DNA of 33,045 nt from Flavobacteriales bacterium CG_4_10_14_0_2_um_filter_35_18 (GTDB lineage Bacteria; Bacteroidota; Bacteroidia; Flavobacteriales; Flavobacteriaceae): the NCBI GenBank assembly GCA_002793215.1, contig PFPU01000156.1, forward strand, positions 1-33,045, in the 5' to 3' direction. Positions 11,731 to 21,127 of the stretch are shown here, piece after piece. The notes beneath the pieces were generated by a model. The model saw only the letters and a program-made list of their open reading frames with translations, ran no database searches and had not been told where the DNA came from. The position numbers and the translations under genes were made by a program. Numbering within the stretch: the first letter of the stretch is position 1; each line of letters opens with the position of its first letter.

Positions 11731-12174
11731 TTATTTAATAAATGATTTTACAAAATCAACAATGAAAAACAAAACACCTACAATACCCAAAATAATAGAA
11801 TACCAGATACCAGTGCTAACCCATTTTGAAATGGAGGCAGAAGCTAATTCTTCACCTTTTATATTTAAAACGATTTCAGAAGGGGCTATTAGATAGGAAA
11901 ATATTAAAATTACCATCATAAAAGCAAGTCCGGCTAATGATCTTTTTAAAAGTTTGGGATCACTAAACAAATTTGCAACTGAAAAAAAGGTAGCAGCTCC
12001 AATTGAAATGAGTAATAAAATTGCAGTTAAAAAACTAAAAGGGTTTAAAACGCTTGCTTGTAAGTCGGCATTATCTTTTAAGCCATCACTGTTCATACCG
12101 GTTCTAACCCAAAAGATTATTCCCAATACCATGACAATACCAACAAATATGTTTAATATTTTAGTATTTTTCAT
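11731..12174 (-). CDS. Small TM protein in exb operon, unknown function
   Basis: 147 aa, about 4 hydrophobic segments, tightly spaced between exbB and exbD. Confidence 0.75.
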   Translation of the reverse strand: MKNTKILNIFVGIVMVLGIIFWVRTGMNSDGLKDNADLQASVLNPFSFLTAILLLISIGAATFFSVANLFSDPKLLKRSLAGLAFMMVILIFSYLIAPSEIVLNIKGEELASASISKWVSTGIWYSIILGIVGVLFFIVDFVKSFIK

Positions 12175-12179
12175 AATTG

Positions 12180-12989
12180 TTATTTGTTTTTATTTCTTAT
12201 TAATACATCAATTAAAGTGATTGATGCATCTTCCATATTGTTAACGATGCTATCTATTTTAGAGATAATATAATTATAAAATATTTGAAGAATCATAGCT
12301 ACTATTAATCCAAATACGGTTGTTAACAAAGCCACTTTAATACCTGCAGCCACTAATGATGGAGAAATATCACCTGCGGCTTCAATAGCATCAAACGCTC
12401 CAATCATCCCTATTACAGTACCTAAGAACCCAAGCATTGGGGCAAGCGCAATAAATAAAGACAACCATGCAATATTTTTTTCAAGTAGTCCCATTTGAAC
12501 ACCACCATAACCAACAACTGCTTTTTCAACATTGTCAATTCCTTCGTCCATACGGTCTAATCCCTGATAAAATATAGAGGCAACGGGCCCTTTTGTATTT
12601 CTACATAATTCTTTTGCTTCTTCGACACCACCTGATTTTAAAGCATCTTCAACACCTTGAACTAATTTTCTAGTATTAGTTGAAGCCATATTAAGATAGA
12701 TAATTCTTTCAATGGCAATTGCTAAACCAAAAATTAGGGTTAAAAGAACAATCCCCATAAATCCAGGACCACCTTCAATAAATTTTTGTTTTAGAACTTG
12801 ATGAAACGTTTTCTCTTCGGCAGGGGTTGCGTTATCAGTTGTTTGTACGTCGGCAGGAGCTACAGTTTCATCTGTTTTTGTAGAATCTGCTACTTGATTT
12901 GTGGTTGTTTCGTCTTGTGCGTAAACTGCTGGAGTTGCACTAAAAAACAATAATCCTGCAATGGCTAGGATAGTAAATACTCTTTTCAT
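12180..12989 (-). CDS. exbB: MotA/TolQ/ExbB proton channel family protein
   Basis: Signal peptide-like N-terminus; ALAPMLGFLGTVIGMIGAFDAIEAAGDISPSLVAAGIKVALLTTVFGLIVAMILQ. Confidence 0.93.
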   Translation of the reverse strand: MKRVFTILAIAGLLFFSATPAVYAQDETTTNQVADSTKTDETVAPADVQTTDNATPAEEKTFHQVLKQKFIEGGPGFMGIVLLTLIFGLAIAIERIIYLNMASTNTRKLVQGVEDALKSGGVEEAKELCRNTKGPVASIFYQGLDRMDEGIDNVEKAVVGYGGVQMGLLEKNIAWLSLFIALAPMLGFLGTVIGMIGAFDAIEAAGDISPSLVAAGIKVALLTTVFGLIVAMILQIFYNYIISKIDSIVNNMEDASITLIDVLIRNKNK

Positions 12990-13071
12990 GTTTTAGTTTT
13001 TAATTCTTAAATTGATTAAATTGTTAACGGGTTAAAGATATAAATTATTTTAAATAAAAAAAACAATTCTG

Positions 13072-13158
13072 CGGAGAATAAGGGATTCGAACCCCTGTTA
13101 CAATTACTTGTAATCATGCTTTCGAAACATGCGCCTTAAACCACTCGGCCAACTCTCC
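13072..13158 (-). tRNA. tRNA-Ser(CGA)
   Basis: Minus strand GGAGAGTTGGCCGAGTGGTTTAAGGCGCATGTTTCGAAAGCATG...GGGGTTCGAATCCCTTATTCTCCG; long variable arm; anticodon loop TTCGAAA; acceptor GGAGAGT/ATTCTCC; no encoded CCA. Confidence 0.93.
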
Positions 13159-13216
13159 TAAAAATTGGTTTTTAAGACTGCCAATTAACGAAAAAAAATT
13201 AACTTCAAAAAATTTT

Positions 13217-14242
13217 CTAACTAATTTCTCCTCTCAACGAGGTTTCGAAAATTAATTTGAATTCTTTTTTTGGTATTTGAGCACCTAAAAGGTAAAAAAA
13301 CTTAGCAACAGCAGCTTCTGTGGTTATGTCTTTTCCATCAATAACACCTATATTTTTCATCTGTGAACTCGATTCATACTGACCTAAATTTACACTTCCT
13401 CCTGAACATTGCGTAACATTGACAATATAAATGCCTTTTTTAATTGCTTTTTTTAACAAATCAATAAACCAAGCTGCTGTTGGCGCATTACCCGAACCAA
13501 AGGTTTCTATAATAATTCCTTTAATGTTTTTTATATTTAAAATGCTTGCAACGGTTGTCGCGGTAATACCCGGAAAAATTTTTAAAATGGCAATATTAGT
13601 GTCTAAATTTTTTCTCACAACCAATTCCTTTTTATTATAGGGCATTATGGCATCAAAATTAAAATTTAAATGAACTCCCGATTTTGCTAAAGGCGGATAA
13701 TTTAAAGAATTAAACGCCTCAAAATGCTCAGCATTTATCTTTGTGGTGCGGTTTGCCCGATATAATTGGTATTCAAAATATAGAGCCACCTCCGGAACAA
13801 CCGGAATGTTATCTTTATAAAAAGAAGCAATTTGAATGGCCGTAATCAAATTTTCTTTAGCATCTGTTCTCAAATCACCTATTGGCAATTGAGAACCAGT
13901 AAAGATGATAGGTTTTGATAAATTTTCGAGCATAAAACTGATGACTGACGAGGTATAAGCCATCGTATCTGAACCTGATAAAACAACAAACCCATCGTAA
14001 TTATGATAATTATTGGCAATGATATCAACCAATTCACCATAATAATAGGTATTCATATCGCTCGAATCTATGGGCGTTTTAAATGATATGGTTGAAATAT
14101 TACAATCTAGTAAATTCAGCTCGGGAATGCGCGACAAAAGTTTATCAAAATTAAAAGCTCTCAAGGCTCCAGTTTTTGAATCTTTAATCATGCCAATGGT
14201 TCCGCCCGTATATATTAATAGGATTTTAATTAATTTTGACAT
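13217..14242 (-). CDS. ansA: Type I L-asparaginase
   Basis: ILLIYTGGTIGMI, GFVVLSGSDTMAYTSSVISFMLENLSKPIIFTGSQLPIGDLRTDAKENL. Confidence 0.95.
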   Translation of the reverse strand: MSKLIKILLIYTGGTIGMIKDSKTGALRAFNFDKLLSRIPELNLLDCNISTISFKTPIDSSDMNTYYYGELVDIIANNYHNYDGFVVLSGSDTMAYTSSVISFMLENLSKPIIFTGSQLPIGDLRTDAKENLITAIQIASFYKDNIPVVPEVALYFEYQLYRANRTTKINAEHFEAFNSLNYPPLAKSGVHLNFNFDAIMPYNKKELVVRKNLDTNIAILKIFPGITATTVASILNIKNIKGIIIETFGSGNAPTAAWFIDLLKKAIKKGIYIVNVTQCSGGSVNLGQYESSSQMKNIGVIDGKDITTEAAVAKFFYLLGAQIPKKEFKLIFETSLRGEIS

Positions 14243-14312
14243 TTTGACGTGTTTTATAAATTGGAATAATTTATGCTGTAAAGGTATTATTATTGTTTAA
14301 AATTTTATCGTT

Positions 14313-14981
14313 ATGCTACTACTTATTATTTTTATTGGAGGTTTAAGTTGGTTTGTGCAATATAAGCTTAGGTCTAAGTTTAAAGAATTCTCTAAAATGG
14401 AACTTCAAAATAATTTAAGCGGAAGGGATATTGCCGAAAAAATGTTGGCAGACCATCGTATTTTTGATGTTAAAATTATATCAACACCAGGTCAATTAAC
14501 CGATCATTACAACCCATTAGACAAAACCGTTAACTTAAGCCAAGAAGTTTTTGAAGGACGCAATATTGCTGCGGCTGCCGTTGCTGCTCATGAGTGTGGT
14601 CACGCGGTTCAACATGCAAAAAGTTATGCTTGGTTAAATATCCGTTCACAATTAGTGCCTACCATTAATGTTATTTCAAAATATGCTAGCTTTTTATTGA
14701 TAGGGGGTATTTTATTTTTTAAAGTATTTCCCTATTTACTTTTAATAGGCATCATTTTATTTGCCGCCAACGTGCTATTTAGTTTTATAACGCTTCCCGT
14801 TGAATTTGATGCTAGTAATCGCGCTTTAGTTTGGCTCGAAACAAAAAATGTGCTTAATAGGCAAGAACACGTTAAAGCAAAAGAGGCTTTAAAATGGGCG
14901 GCAAGTACTTATGTGGTAGCAGCTGTGGGTGCTTTGGCAACTTTATTGTATTATCTCAATATTTACAATAGCCGACGTTAA
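14313..14981 (+). CDS. Neutral zinc metallopeptidase, YugP-like
   Basis: AAAAVAAHECGHAVQHAKSYAWLNIRSQLVP (HExxH) within multiple TM segments. Confidence 0.9.
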   Translation: MLLLIIFIGGLSWFVQYKLRSKFKEFSKMELQNNLSGRDIAEKMLADHRIFDVKIISTPGQLTDHYNPLDKTVNLSQEVFEGRNIAAAAVAAHECGHAVQHAKSYAWLNIRSQLVPTINVISKYASFLLIGGILFFKVFPYLLLIGIILFAANVLFSFITLPVEFDASNRALVWLETKNVLNRQEHVKAKEALKWAASTYVVAAVGALATLLYYLNIYNSRR

Positions 14982-15442
14982 ATAGTAATTTGCCTGTTTA
15001 TTTGTTGTTCGAGTGAAATAAAAGTTTCGGTGCGCGCAACGCCTTTTATTGATTGTATTTCTTTGTTGAGCAAATACATTAAATGGGCATTGTCTTTACA
15101 TAATATTTTAACAAAAATAGCATAATTACCGGTGGTATAATGACTTTCTATCACCTCGGGAATTTCGGTCAACTTTTTTAAAGCGGCCGAGTTTTTACTG
15201 GCTGCATCCAAAAAAATCCCTACAAAAGCGAGCGTTTTATAGCCTAAAAGTTCGGTATTTAAAACGGTTTTTGTGCCTGTTATTAACCCGGTGCTTTCTA
15301 ATTTTTTTAAGCGTTGATGTATGGCAGCGCCCGATATGCCCACCTCTTTGGCAATACTTAAAATTGGTTTTCTGGCATTTTGCATCAAATGGCGCAAAAT
15401 AATTTTATCAATTCCATCAATTTTAAGGCTCTTTGGGTTCAT
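14978..15442 (-). CDS. Lrp/AsnC family transcriptional regulator
   Basis: KIDGIDKIILRHLMQNARKPILSIAKEVGISGAAIHQRLKKLESTGLITG HTH plus RAM-like C-terminal domain. Confidence 0.95.
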   Translation of the reverse strand: MNPKSLKIDGIDKIILRHLMQNARKPILSIAKEVGISGAAIHQRLKKLESTGLITGTKTVLNTELLGYKTLAFVGIFLDAASKNSAALKKLTEIPEVIESHYTTGNYAIFVKILCKDNAHLMYLLNKEIQSIKGVARTETFISLEQQINRQITI

Positions 15443-15459
15443 GGTTATTTAAATTTAAC

Positions 15460-15467
15460 CAAAACTA
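15460..15467 (-). promoter_or_regulatory. Bacteroidota -7 element (TAGTTTTG) for the Lrp/AsnC gene
   Basis: TAnnTTTG on minus strand, 17 nt upstream of ATG (15442-15440). Confidence 0.5.
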
Positions 15468-15476
15468 CAAAAAAAA

Positions 15477-15500
15477 GGGGATTAACAATTGTTAATCCCC
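15477..15500 (-). terminator. Perfect 24-bp palindrome: accC terminator, possible regulator operator
   Basis: GGGGATTAACAATTGTTAATCCCC followed on the minus strand by T(8), just downstream of accC. Confidence 0.8.
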
Positions 15501-15522
15501 AATATTATAGCGAATTCTATCT

Positions 15523-16887
15523 TTAATTTTCGGGAAGCAATTTAAAGTCTTCCATAAATTTAGTAGTATAATTGCCGGCTAAATAATGTTCATTATCCAT
15601 TAATTGCAAATGAAATGGGATAGTTGTTTTAACCCCTTCAACAACAAATTCTCCAAGAGCACGTTTCATTTTGCTAATGGCTTCTTCTCTTGATTGCGCC
15701 GTGGTAATCAATTTTGCAATCATCGAATCATAATTTGGTGGAATTCTATAACCTGCATATACGTGGGTATCAACTCTAACGCCATGACCGCCTGGAATAT
15801 GAAGGGTTGTGATAAGTCCTGGTGATGGTCTAAATCCATTATAAGGGTCTTCGGCATTTATTCTGCATTCAATTGAATGGAGTCTAGGAAAATAATTTTT
15901 ACCAGAAATTGGCACACCTGCGGCTACTAAAATTTGTTCGCGAACCAAATCAAATTCTATAACTTGCTCGGTTATGGGATGTTCTACTTGAATACGCGTA
16001 TTCATCTCCATAAAGTAAAAATTGTGATGTTTATCTACTAAAAATTCAATCGTTCCCACGCCCTCATAAGCAATAGATTCGGTTGCTTTAACAGCGGCAT
16101 CACCCATTTTTTTTCGCAAGGCATTGGTCATAAATGGCGAAGGGGTTTCTTCAGTAAGTTTTTGATGACGACGTTGAATTGAGCAATCGCGTTCCGATAA
16201 ATGACATGCTTTGCCAAAAGAATCACCTACAACTTGAATTTCAATGTGTCGCGGTTCTTCAATCAGTTTTTCCATATACATGCCGTCATTGTCAAAACAA
16301 GCTTTTGCTTCTTGACGGGCCGAATCCCAGGCGTTTTTTAAATCTTCGGGTTTATAAACGCCACGCATTCCTTTGCCACCGCCACCTGCTGTAGCTTTGA
16401 GCATTACAGGATAACCTATTTTTTCGGCTAATTTTTCGGCCACAGGAAAAGATGAAATAATGCCATCGGAACCAGGAATTGTTGGAACGCCATTGGCTTT
16501 CATAGTTGCTTTTGCAGAGGCTTTATCGCCCATTTTATTAATCATATCGGCACTTGCGCCAATAAATTTAATGCCGTGCTCGTCGCAAAGTTTTGAAAAC
16601 CGTGCATTTTCAGATAGAAAACCGTAGCCGGGATGGATGGCATCGGCATTAGTTATTTCGGCTGCAGCCAAAATATTAGACATTTTTAAATAGGATAAAT
16701 TACTTGGCGGAGGTCCAATGCAAACGGCTTCATCGGCAAATTTAACGTGCAAACTTTCGGCATCGGCAGTAGAATAAACGGCAACGGTTTTAATTCCCAT
16801 TTCTCTACATGTTCTAATAACACGCAGGGCAATTTCTCCTCTATTGGCAATTAATATTTTTTTAAACATAGATTTTCGAATTTTCAC
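15523..16887 (-). CDS. accC: Acetyl-CoA carboxylase biotin carboxylase subunit
   Basis: [63 protein letters not shown]; probable start at internal Met (MFKK). Confidence 0.97.
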   Translation of the reverse strand: MKIRKSMFKKILIANRGEIALRVIRTCREMGIKTVAVYSTADAESLHVKFADEAVCIGPPPSNLSYLKMSNILAAAEITNADAIHPGYGFLSENARFSKLCDEHGIKFIGASADMINKMGDKASAKATMKANGVPTIPGSDGIISSFPVAEKLAEKIGYPVMLKATAGGGGKGMRGVYKPEDLKNAWDSARQEAKACFDNDGMYMEKLIEEPRHIEIQVVGDSFGKACHLSERDCSIQRRHQKLTEETPSPFMTNALRKKMGDAAVKATESIAYEGVGTIEFLVDKHHNFYFMEMNTRIQVEHPITEQVIEFDLVREQILVAAGVPISGKNYFPRLHSIECRINAEDPYNGFRPSPGLITTLHIPGGHGVRVDTHVYAGYRIPPNYDSMIAKLITTAQSREEAISKMKRALGEFVVEGVKTTIPFHLQLMDNEHYLAGNYTTKFMEDFKLLPEN

Positions 16888-16949
16888 TATTCAAAAAACC
16901 AATCCATTTTATAGTATGGAAGTTGATGCTTGAATATTGGAATTTTATT

Positions 16950-17432
16950 TTAAGATGGATCTACTAAAAATAAAGGTTGGTCAAATTCTACCGGAGAGGC
17001 GTCATCAACAAGCACTTTTACAATTTTTCCTGAAACTTCTGATTCAATTTCATTAAACAATTTCATGGCTTCAATTACGCAAACCGTATCGCCCACACTA
17101 ATGGTATCACCAATATTTACAAAAACGGCTTTATCGGGTGAGGGTTTTCTATAAAAAGTCCCTATAATAGGCGATTTTATAGTGATGAATTTTGAATCGT
17201 TTTGAGCTGGAGCTAAAGGCGCAGAAGCTATTGACGCTATTGAACTTTCTTGAATTGAAGTTGCTTGTTGTGGTGCTTGCAAAACGGGTACTTGTTGAAC
17301 CACTGAGTCAATACTGTGTTTTATTTCACCGGTTCTAATGGTGATTTTAACATCGTCCATTTCTAATTTAACTTCACTTGCGCCCGATTTAGCTACAAAT
17401 TTTATCAGATTTTGAATGTCTTTTAAATCCAT
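16950..17432 (-). CDS. accB: Acetyl-CoA carboxylase biotin carboxyl carrier protein
   Basis: C-terminal biotinyl domain with VIEAMKLFNEIESEVSGKIVKVLV. Confidence 0.97.
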   Translation of the reverse strand: MDLKDIQNLIKFVAKSGASEVKLEMDDVKITIRTGEIKHSIDSVVQQVPVLQAPQQATSIQESSIASIASAPLAPAQNDSKFITIKSPIIGTFYRKPSPDKAVFVNIGDTISVGDTVCVIEAMKLFNEIESEVSGKIVKVLVDDASPVEFDQPLFLVDPS

Positions 17433-17455
17433 AATATATTAGGTTTGATTGTTTT

Positions 17456-18451
17456 TTAGTAATTATAGGCCCAAGTTAGGTAATTTGCACCCCAAGTAAA
17501 TCCGCCACCAAAGGCTGTAAAAATAATTTTATCTCCCTTTTTAAGTTGACTTTCGTAATCGTTTAACAATAACGGTAAAGTTGCAGAAGTAGTATTTCCG
17601 TATTTGTGAATGTTAATCATCACTTTGGCAGGATCTAAATTTAATCGGCTAGAAGTGGCGTCAATAATGCGTTTATTGGCTTGATGTGGTGCCAACCATT
17701 GAATGTCTTCTTTGGTTAAGTTATTTCTTTCGAGAATTTTTTCACAAACATCGGCCATATTAGAAACGGCAAACTTAAATACGGTTTTTCCGTCTTGATT
17801 GACATAATGTTGTTTATTGGTAATGGTTTCTAAAGACGCGGGTAATAATGAGCCACCAGCCTCAACTTTTAAAAATTCCCTACCATTACCATCGCTTCTT
17901 AAATATTGATCTTGCATGCCAAAACCTTCGGTATTTGGTTCAAAAAGTACAGCACCTGCGCCATCACCAAAAATAATACAGGTTGCTCTATCGGTATAAT
18001 CAATCATAGAGGAACATTTATCAGCCCCAATAAGTAAAACTTTTTTATACCTACCTGATTCTATATAGCTTGCGGCGGTAGTCATTGCAAATAAAAAACT
18101 AGAACAAGCCGCTATTAAATCAAATGAAAAAGCTTCTGTGGCACCTATTTTGGTTGCTACAAAAGCTGAGGTAGAGGCGGCTTGCATATCGGGTGTGGCA
18201 GTGGCTACGATAACAAGGTCAATTTGTTTTGGGTCTATTTGCTTTTTACTTAACAAATCTTCGGCGGCTTTAATGGCCATATAGGAAGTCCCTTTATTTT
18301 TACCTTTTAAAATTCTTCTTTCCTTAATACCTGTGCGACTTGTAATCCACTCATCATTGGTATCTACCATGGTTTCTAACATGGCGTTAGTTAAAACAAA
18401 TTCTGGAACAAACTTACCAACTGCAGTTATGGCTGCTGAAATTTTTGTCAT
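17456..18451 (-). CDS. fabH: 3-oxoacyl-[ACP] synthase III
   Basis: TNDEWITSRTGIKERRIL, FDLIAACSSFLFAM, WLAPHQANKRIIDA, NIHKYGNTTSATLPLLL. Confidence 0.97.
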   Translation of the reverse strand: MTKISAAITAVGKFVPEFVLTNAMLETMVDTNDEWITSRTGIKERRILKGKNKGTSYMAIKAAEDLLSKKQIDPKQIDLVIVATATPDMQAASTSAFVATKIGATEAFSFDLIAACSSFLFAMTTAASYIESGRYKKVLLIGADKCSSMIDYTDRATCIIFGDGAGAVLFEPNTEGFGMQDQYLRSDGNGREFLKVEAGGSLLPASLETITNKQHYVNQDGKTVFKFAVSNMADVCEKILERNNLTKEDIQWLAPHQANKRIIDATSSRLNLDPAKVMINIHKYGNTTSATLPLLLNDYESQLKKGDKIIFTAFGGGFTWGANYLTWAYNY

Positions 18452-18576
18452 AAATTACGATTTTAAAGGCTTTATTGCTTTTCCTATTTAAAAAAGATTA
18501 AAGGTCAAAGTAATAAAATATATTTTTGTTTTTGTTAAAAATCTTTATTTTTTTGCAAGAAAAGAGTAAAAACAAT

Positions 18577-18599
18577 AAAAAAACCCTCAAAATGAGGGC
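18577..18599 (-). terminator. Terminator after rpmF
   Basis: Minus strand CCCTCA-TTT-TGAGGG followed by T(7). Confidence 0.8.
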
Positions 18600-18620
18600 T
18601 TATTGTACCTATTACAAAAA

Positions 18621-18815
18621 TTAAGCTTTAGCGCCTTCTGATTCCATAACTACTTGACCGCGGTAAAATAATTTACCTTCATGCCAATGTGCTCTGTGAT
18701 ATAAATGCGCTTCACCTGTTGTAGGATCAGTAGCAATTTGTTGCATACTTGCTTTATAATGTGTTCTTCTTTTATCTCTTCTTGTTTTCGAGGTTTTTCT
18801 CTTAGGATGTGCCAT
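18621..18815 (-). CDS. rpmF: 50S ribosomal protein L32
   Basis: [56 protein letters not shown]. Confidence 0.97.
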   Translation of the reverse strand: MAHPKRKTSKTRRDKRRTHYKASMQQIATDPTTGEAHLYHRAHWHEGKLFYRGQVVMESEGAKA

Positions 18816-18822
18816 TTTATTT

Positions 18823-19368
18823 TTATTTTTCTGTTCTTAATGATTTTAATTTAGCCCATCTCGGGTCTATTTCTTCTGGTTCTAAACTGATTTTATGTTT
18901 AGGTTGCAGTTCTTTTAGTTTTTCTAGTATGTCTGATTTTAAAGTGCCATCAGCAATGCCGGGATGAACATGCTTTGCGGGCATTGCCAATACCAACATT
19001 TCGTAAATATATTGCGAAACGTCTAATTGGCTTGCTTGATGTGGCAATATTAAAACTGCATCATTATCGTTGTTATAGTCATTGCCAAACTTTACAATTA
19101 GCTTTAATTCAGCTTCAATAGCTTGATTAAAAGGCTCATTGGTAAGGTCGCAAGCAACTTCAAAAAAACCCTTGGCAACAAAGGTTAAATCAAATAATGT
19201 CGATGCTTTTTCAAAATCTAATACCACATTTATAGCGGCATTTAAAAAATCATCATAGTTAAAAACTTCAAAGAACTTATTGTCAATATGATACTCAAAT
19301 TGGTGTTTTCCGAGCTTTAATCCTTCAAATGAAATGACATACTCATTTTTCAATCCTTTCATAAACAC
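18823..19368 (-). CDS. DUF177 / YceD-family protein
   Basis: Immediately upstream of rpmF; acidic C-terminus [19 protein letters not shown] typical of YceD proteins. Confidence 0.88.
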   Translation of the reverse strand: MFMKGLKNEYVISFEGLKLGKHQFEYHIDNKFFEVFNYDDFLNAAINVVLDFEKASTLFDLTFVAKGFFEVACDLTNEPFNQAIEAELKLIVKFGNDYNNDNDAVLILPHQASQLDVSQYIYEMLVLAMPAKHVHPGIADGTLKSDILEKLKELQPKHKISLEPEEIDPRWAKLKSLRTEK

Positions 19369-19382
19369 TTATTTTGAGCCTG

Positions 19383-19390
19383 CAAAGATA
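19383..19390 (-). promoter_or_regulatory. Bacteroidota -7 element (TATCTTTG) for DUF177-rpmF operon
   Basis: TAnnTTTG on minus strand, 14 nt upstream of the ORF start. Confidence 0.5.
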
Positions 19391-19446
19391 AAAAAACTTA
19401 TAATATTTTTAATCTTAAAATGAAAAAATAAAAAACACCTTGGTTA

Positions 19447-20487
19447 TTAAGCTTTTAGCCGATTTTCATTTAAATTGCAGTAGGTTTCTCTGTTTCTAAA
19501 GATATCAATGGCGCTATAAACCGCCGATTTAAACGACTGAAAGTCGGCGGTGCCTTTACCTGCAATATCAAAAGCGGTTCCGTGATCGGGCGAGGTTCTA
19601 ATTTTAGATAAGCCTGCCGTAAAATTAACACCGTTTCCAAAACTAAGCGCTTTAAATGGCGCTAAACCTTGGTCGTGATACATGGCTAAAATGGCGTCGA
19701 AACCCAAATAGGTTTTATTTCCAAAAAAACCATCGGCAGCATAAGGACCAAATGCTAAAACACCCGATTCTTGTATTTTATTAAGGGTTGGAATGATGAT
19801 TTCAGTTTCTTCATTGCCAATAACACCATTATCACCACTATGTGGATTGAGTGCTAAAACGGCAATTCTGGGTTTTTGGATGTTAAAATCTTGCTTTAAG
19901 CTTTCATTGAGTATTGCAATTTTTTCTTCGATAAGTGCCGGAGTAATTTTTTCGGCAACTTGGCTCAACGGGATGTGCGTTGTTGCTAAACCCATTCTTA
20001 AATTTCCATCCATTAGAATCATTAAATTTTTTCCACCTAAAACCGATTCTAAATATTCGGTATGTCCATTAAAATGAAACACATCCGATTGAATGGTTTG
20101 TTTGTTGATTGGCGCGGTTACTAAAACATCAATAGCATTATTTTTCAAGGCTTCGGTAGCGGCGTTAAGCGATAGATAGGCATATTTCCCGGCAATTGTA
20201 GTGGCTTGTCCAAAATTGATATCAACCGATTCTTGCCAAACATTTAACAGATTTATTTTATTGTGAATGAGGCTATTAATATTTGAAATCCCTACAATTG
20301 GGGTTTGCAGATTTAAAGCATTTTTATGAAAAGAAATTGTTTTTGTGGAGCCAAAAATTATAGGCGTGCAAAAATCTAACATGCGCACATCATCAAAAGT
20401 TTTTAAAATAACTTCAAGTCCTATTCCGTTAAGGTCTCCTATCGAAATTCCCAACCTAATTTTGTCATCTTTTTTCATCTTCAACAT
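19447..20487 (-). CDS. pdxA: 4-hydroxythreonine-4-phosphate dehydrogenase
   Basis: RLGISIGDLNGIGLEVILK; APINKQTI; GHTEYLE; HDQGLAPFKALSFGNGVNFTAGLSKIRTSPDHGTAFDIAGKG. Confidence 0.96.
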   Translation of the reverse strand: MLKMKKDDKIRLGISIGDLNGIGLEVILKTFDDVRMLDFCTPIIFGSTKTISFHKNALNLQTPIVGISNINSLIHNKINLLNVWQESVDINFGQATTIAGKYAYLSLNAATEALKNNAIDVLVTAPINKQTIQSDVFHFNGHTEYLESVLGGKNLMILMDGNLRMGLATTHIPLSQVAEKITPALIEEKIAILNESLKQDFNIQKPRIAVLALNPHSGDNGVIGNEETEIIIPTLNKIQESGVLAFGPYAADGFFGNKTYLGFDAILAMYHDQGLAPFKALSFGNGVNFTAGLSKIRTSPDHGTAFDIAGKGTADFQSFKSAVYSAIDIFRNRETYCNLNENRLKA

Positions 20488-20498
20488 TTAATATTTAG

Positions 20499-20506
20499 TA
20501 ACTTTG
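20499..20506 (+). promoter_or_regulatory. Bacteroidota -7 element (TAACTTTG) for riboflavin synthase gene
   Basis: TAnnTTTG, 32 nt upstream of ATG 20539. Confidence 0.45.
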
Positions 20507-20512
20507 AACCAG

Positions 20513-20520
20513 CAAAAGTA
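20513..20520 (-). promoter_or_regulatory. Bacteroidota -7 element (TACTTTTG) for pdxA
   Basis: TAnnTTTG on minus strand, 25 nt upstream of the pdxA ORF start. Confidence 0.45.
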
Positions 20521-20538
20521 ATCAATAAAATCAACAAT

Positions 20539-21126
20539 ATGTTTACGGGAATCATAGAAAGCCTCGGGCAAGTTTCGGCTTTAAAAAAAGATAAAGACAA
20601 CCTCAATATCACTATAAAAACACCCTTGGCAAAACAGCTTAAAGTAGATCAAAGTTTGGCTCATAATGGCGTTTGCCTAACGGTTGTTGAATTAGTTGAC
20701 GAAGCTAATTATCGCGTTACCGCCATTAAAGAAACTCTAGAAAAAAGCAATTTTAAAACCATTGCAGTAGGAGATTTTATCAATCTTGAACGCGCCATGA
20801 TTTTGGGAGCGCGCCTAGATGGTCACATTGTTCAGGGTCATGTAGATCAAACCGCTTGGTGTATTAATGTAGCAGATGCTAATGGCAGTTTTGTATTTAC
20901 ATTTGAATACGATGCTTCAATCAATAATATTACTATAGAAAAGGGTTCTATAACTGTTAATGGTGTGAGTTTGACGGTAGTAGATTCTAAAAAAAATAGT
21001 TTTAGTGTTGCGATTATTCCCTATACTTTGCAACACACAAATTTTAAATCAATTTGCAAAGGGAGTGTTGTAAATTTAGAGTTTGATGTTATTGGAAAAT
21101 ACGTCGCTAAGTTGCTGAAAGGATAA
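20539..21126 (+). CDS. ribE: Riboflavin synthase alpha chain
   Basis: MFTGIIESLGQVSAL; LAHNGVCLTVVE; GARLDGHIVQGHVDQT; GSITVNGVSLTVVD duplicated lumazine-binding halves. Confidence 0.96.
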   Translation: MFTGIIESLGQVSALKKDKDNLNITIKTPLAKQLKVDQSLAHNGVCLTVVELVDEANYRVTAIKETLEKSNFKTIAVGDFINLERAMILGARLDGHIVQGHVDQTAWCINVADANGSFVFTFEYDASINNITIEKGSITVNGVSLTVVDSKKNSFSVAIIPYTLQHTNFKSICKGSVVNLEFDVIGKYVAKLLKG

Positions 21127-21127
21127 G

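Noticed and set aside
11430-12220. Plus-strand ORFs 11430-11738 and 11954-12220
   Set aside because: Antisense to exbD and the exb-operon TM gene; composition reflects complement of TM codons.
10640-12989. exbB-TM-exbD-exbD as a novel system (defence-like Zorya motor)
   Set aside because: Layout and ExbB signal peptide are those of the usual Bacteroidota TonB energiser; no helicase, nuclease or other Zorya partner adjacent.
19793-20077. Plus-strand 94-aa ORF
   Set aside because: Antisense to pdxA conserved regions; no supporting signals.
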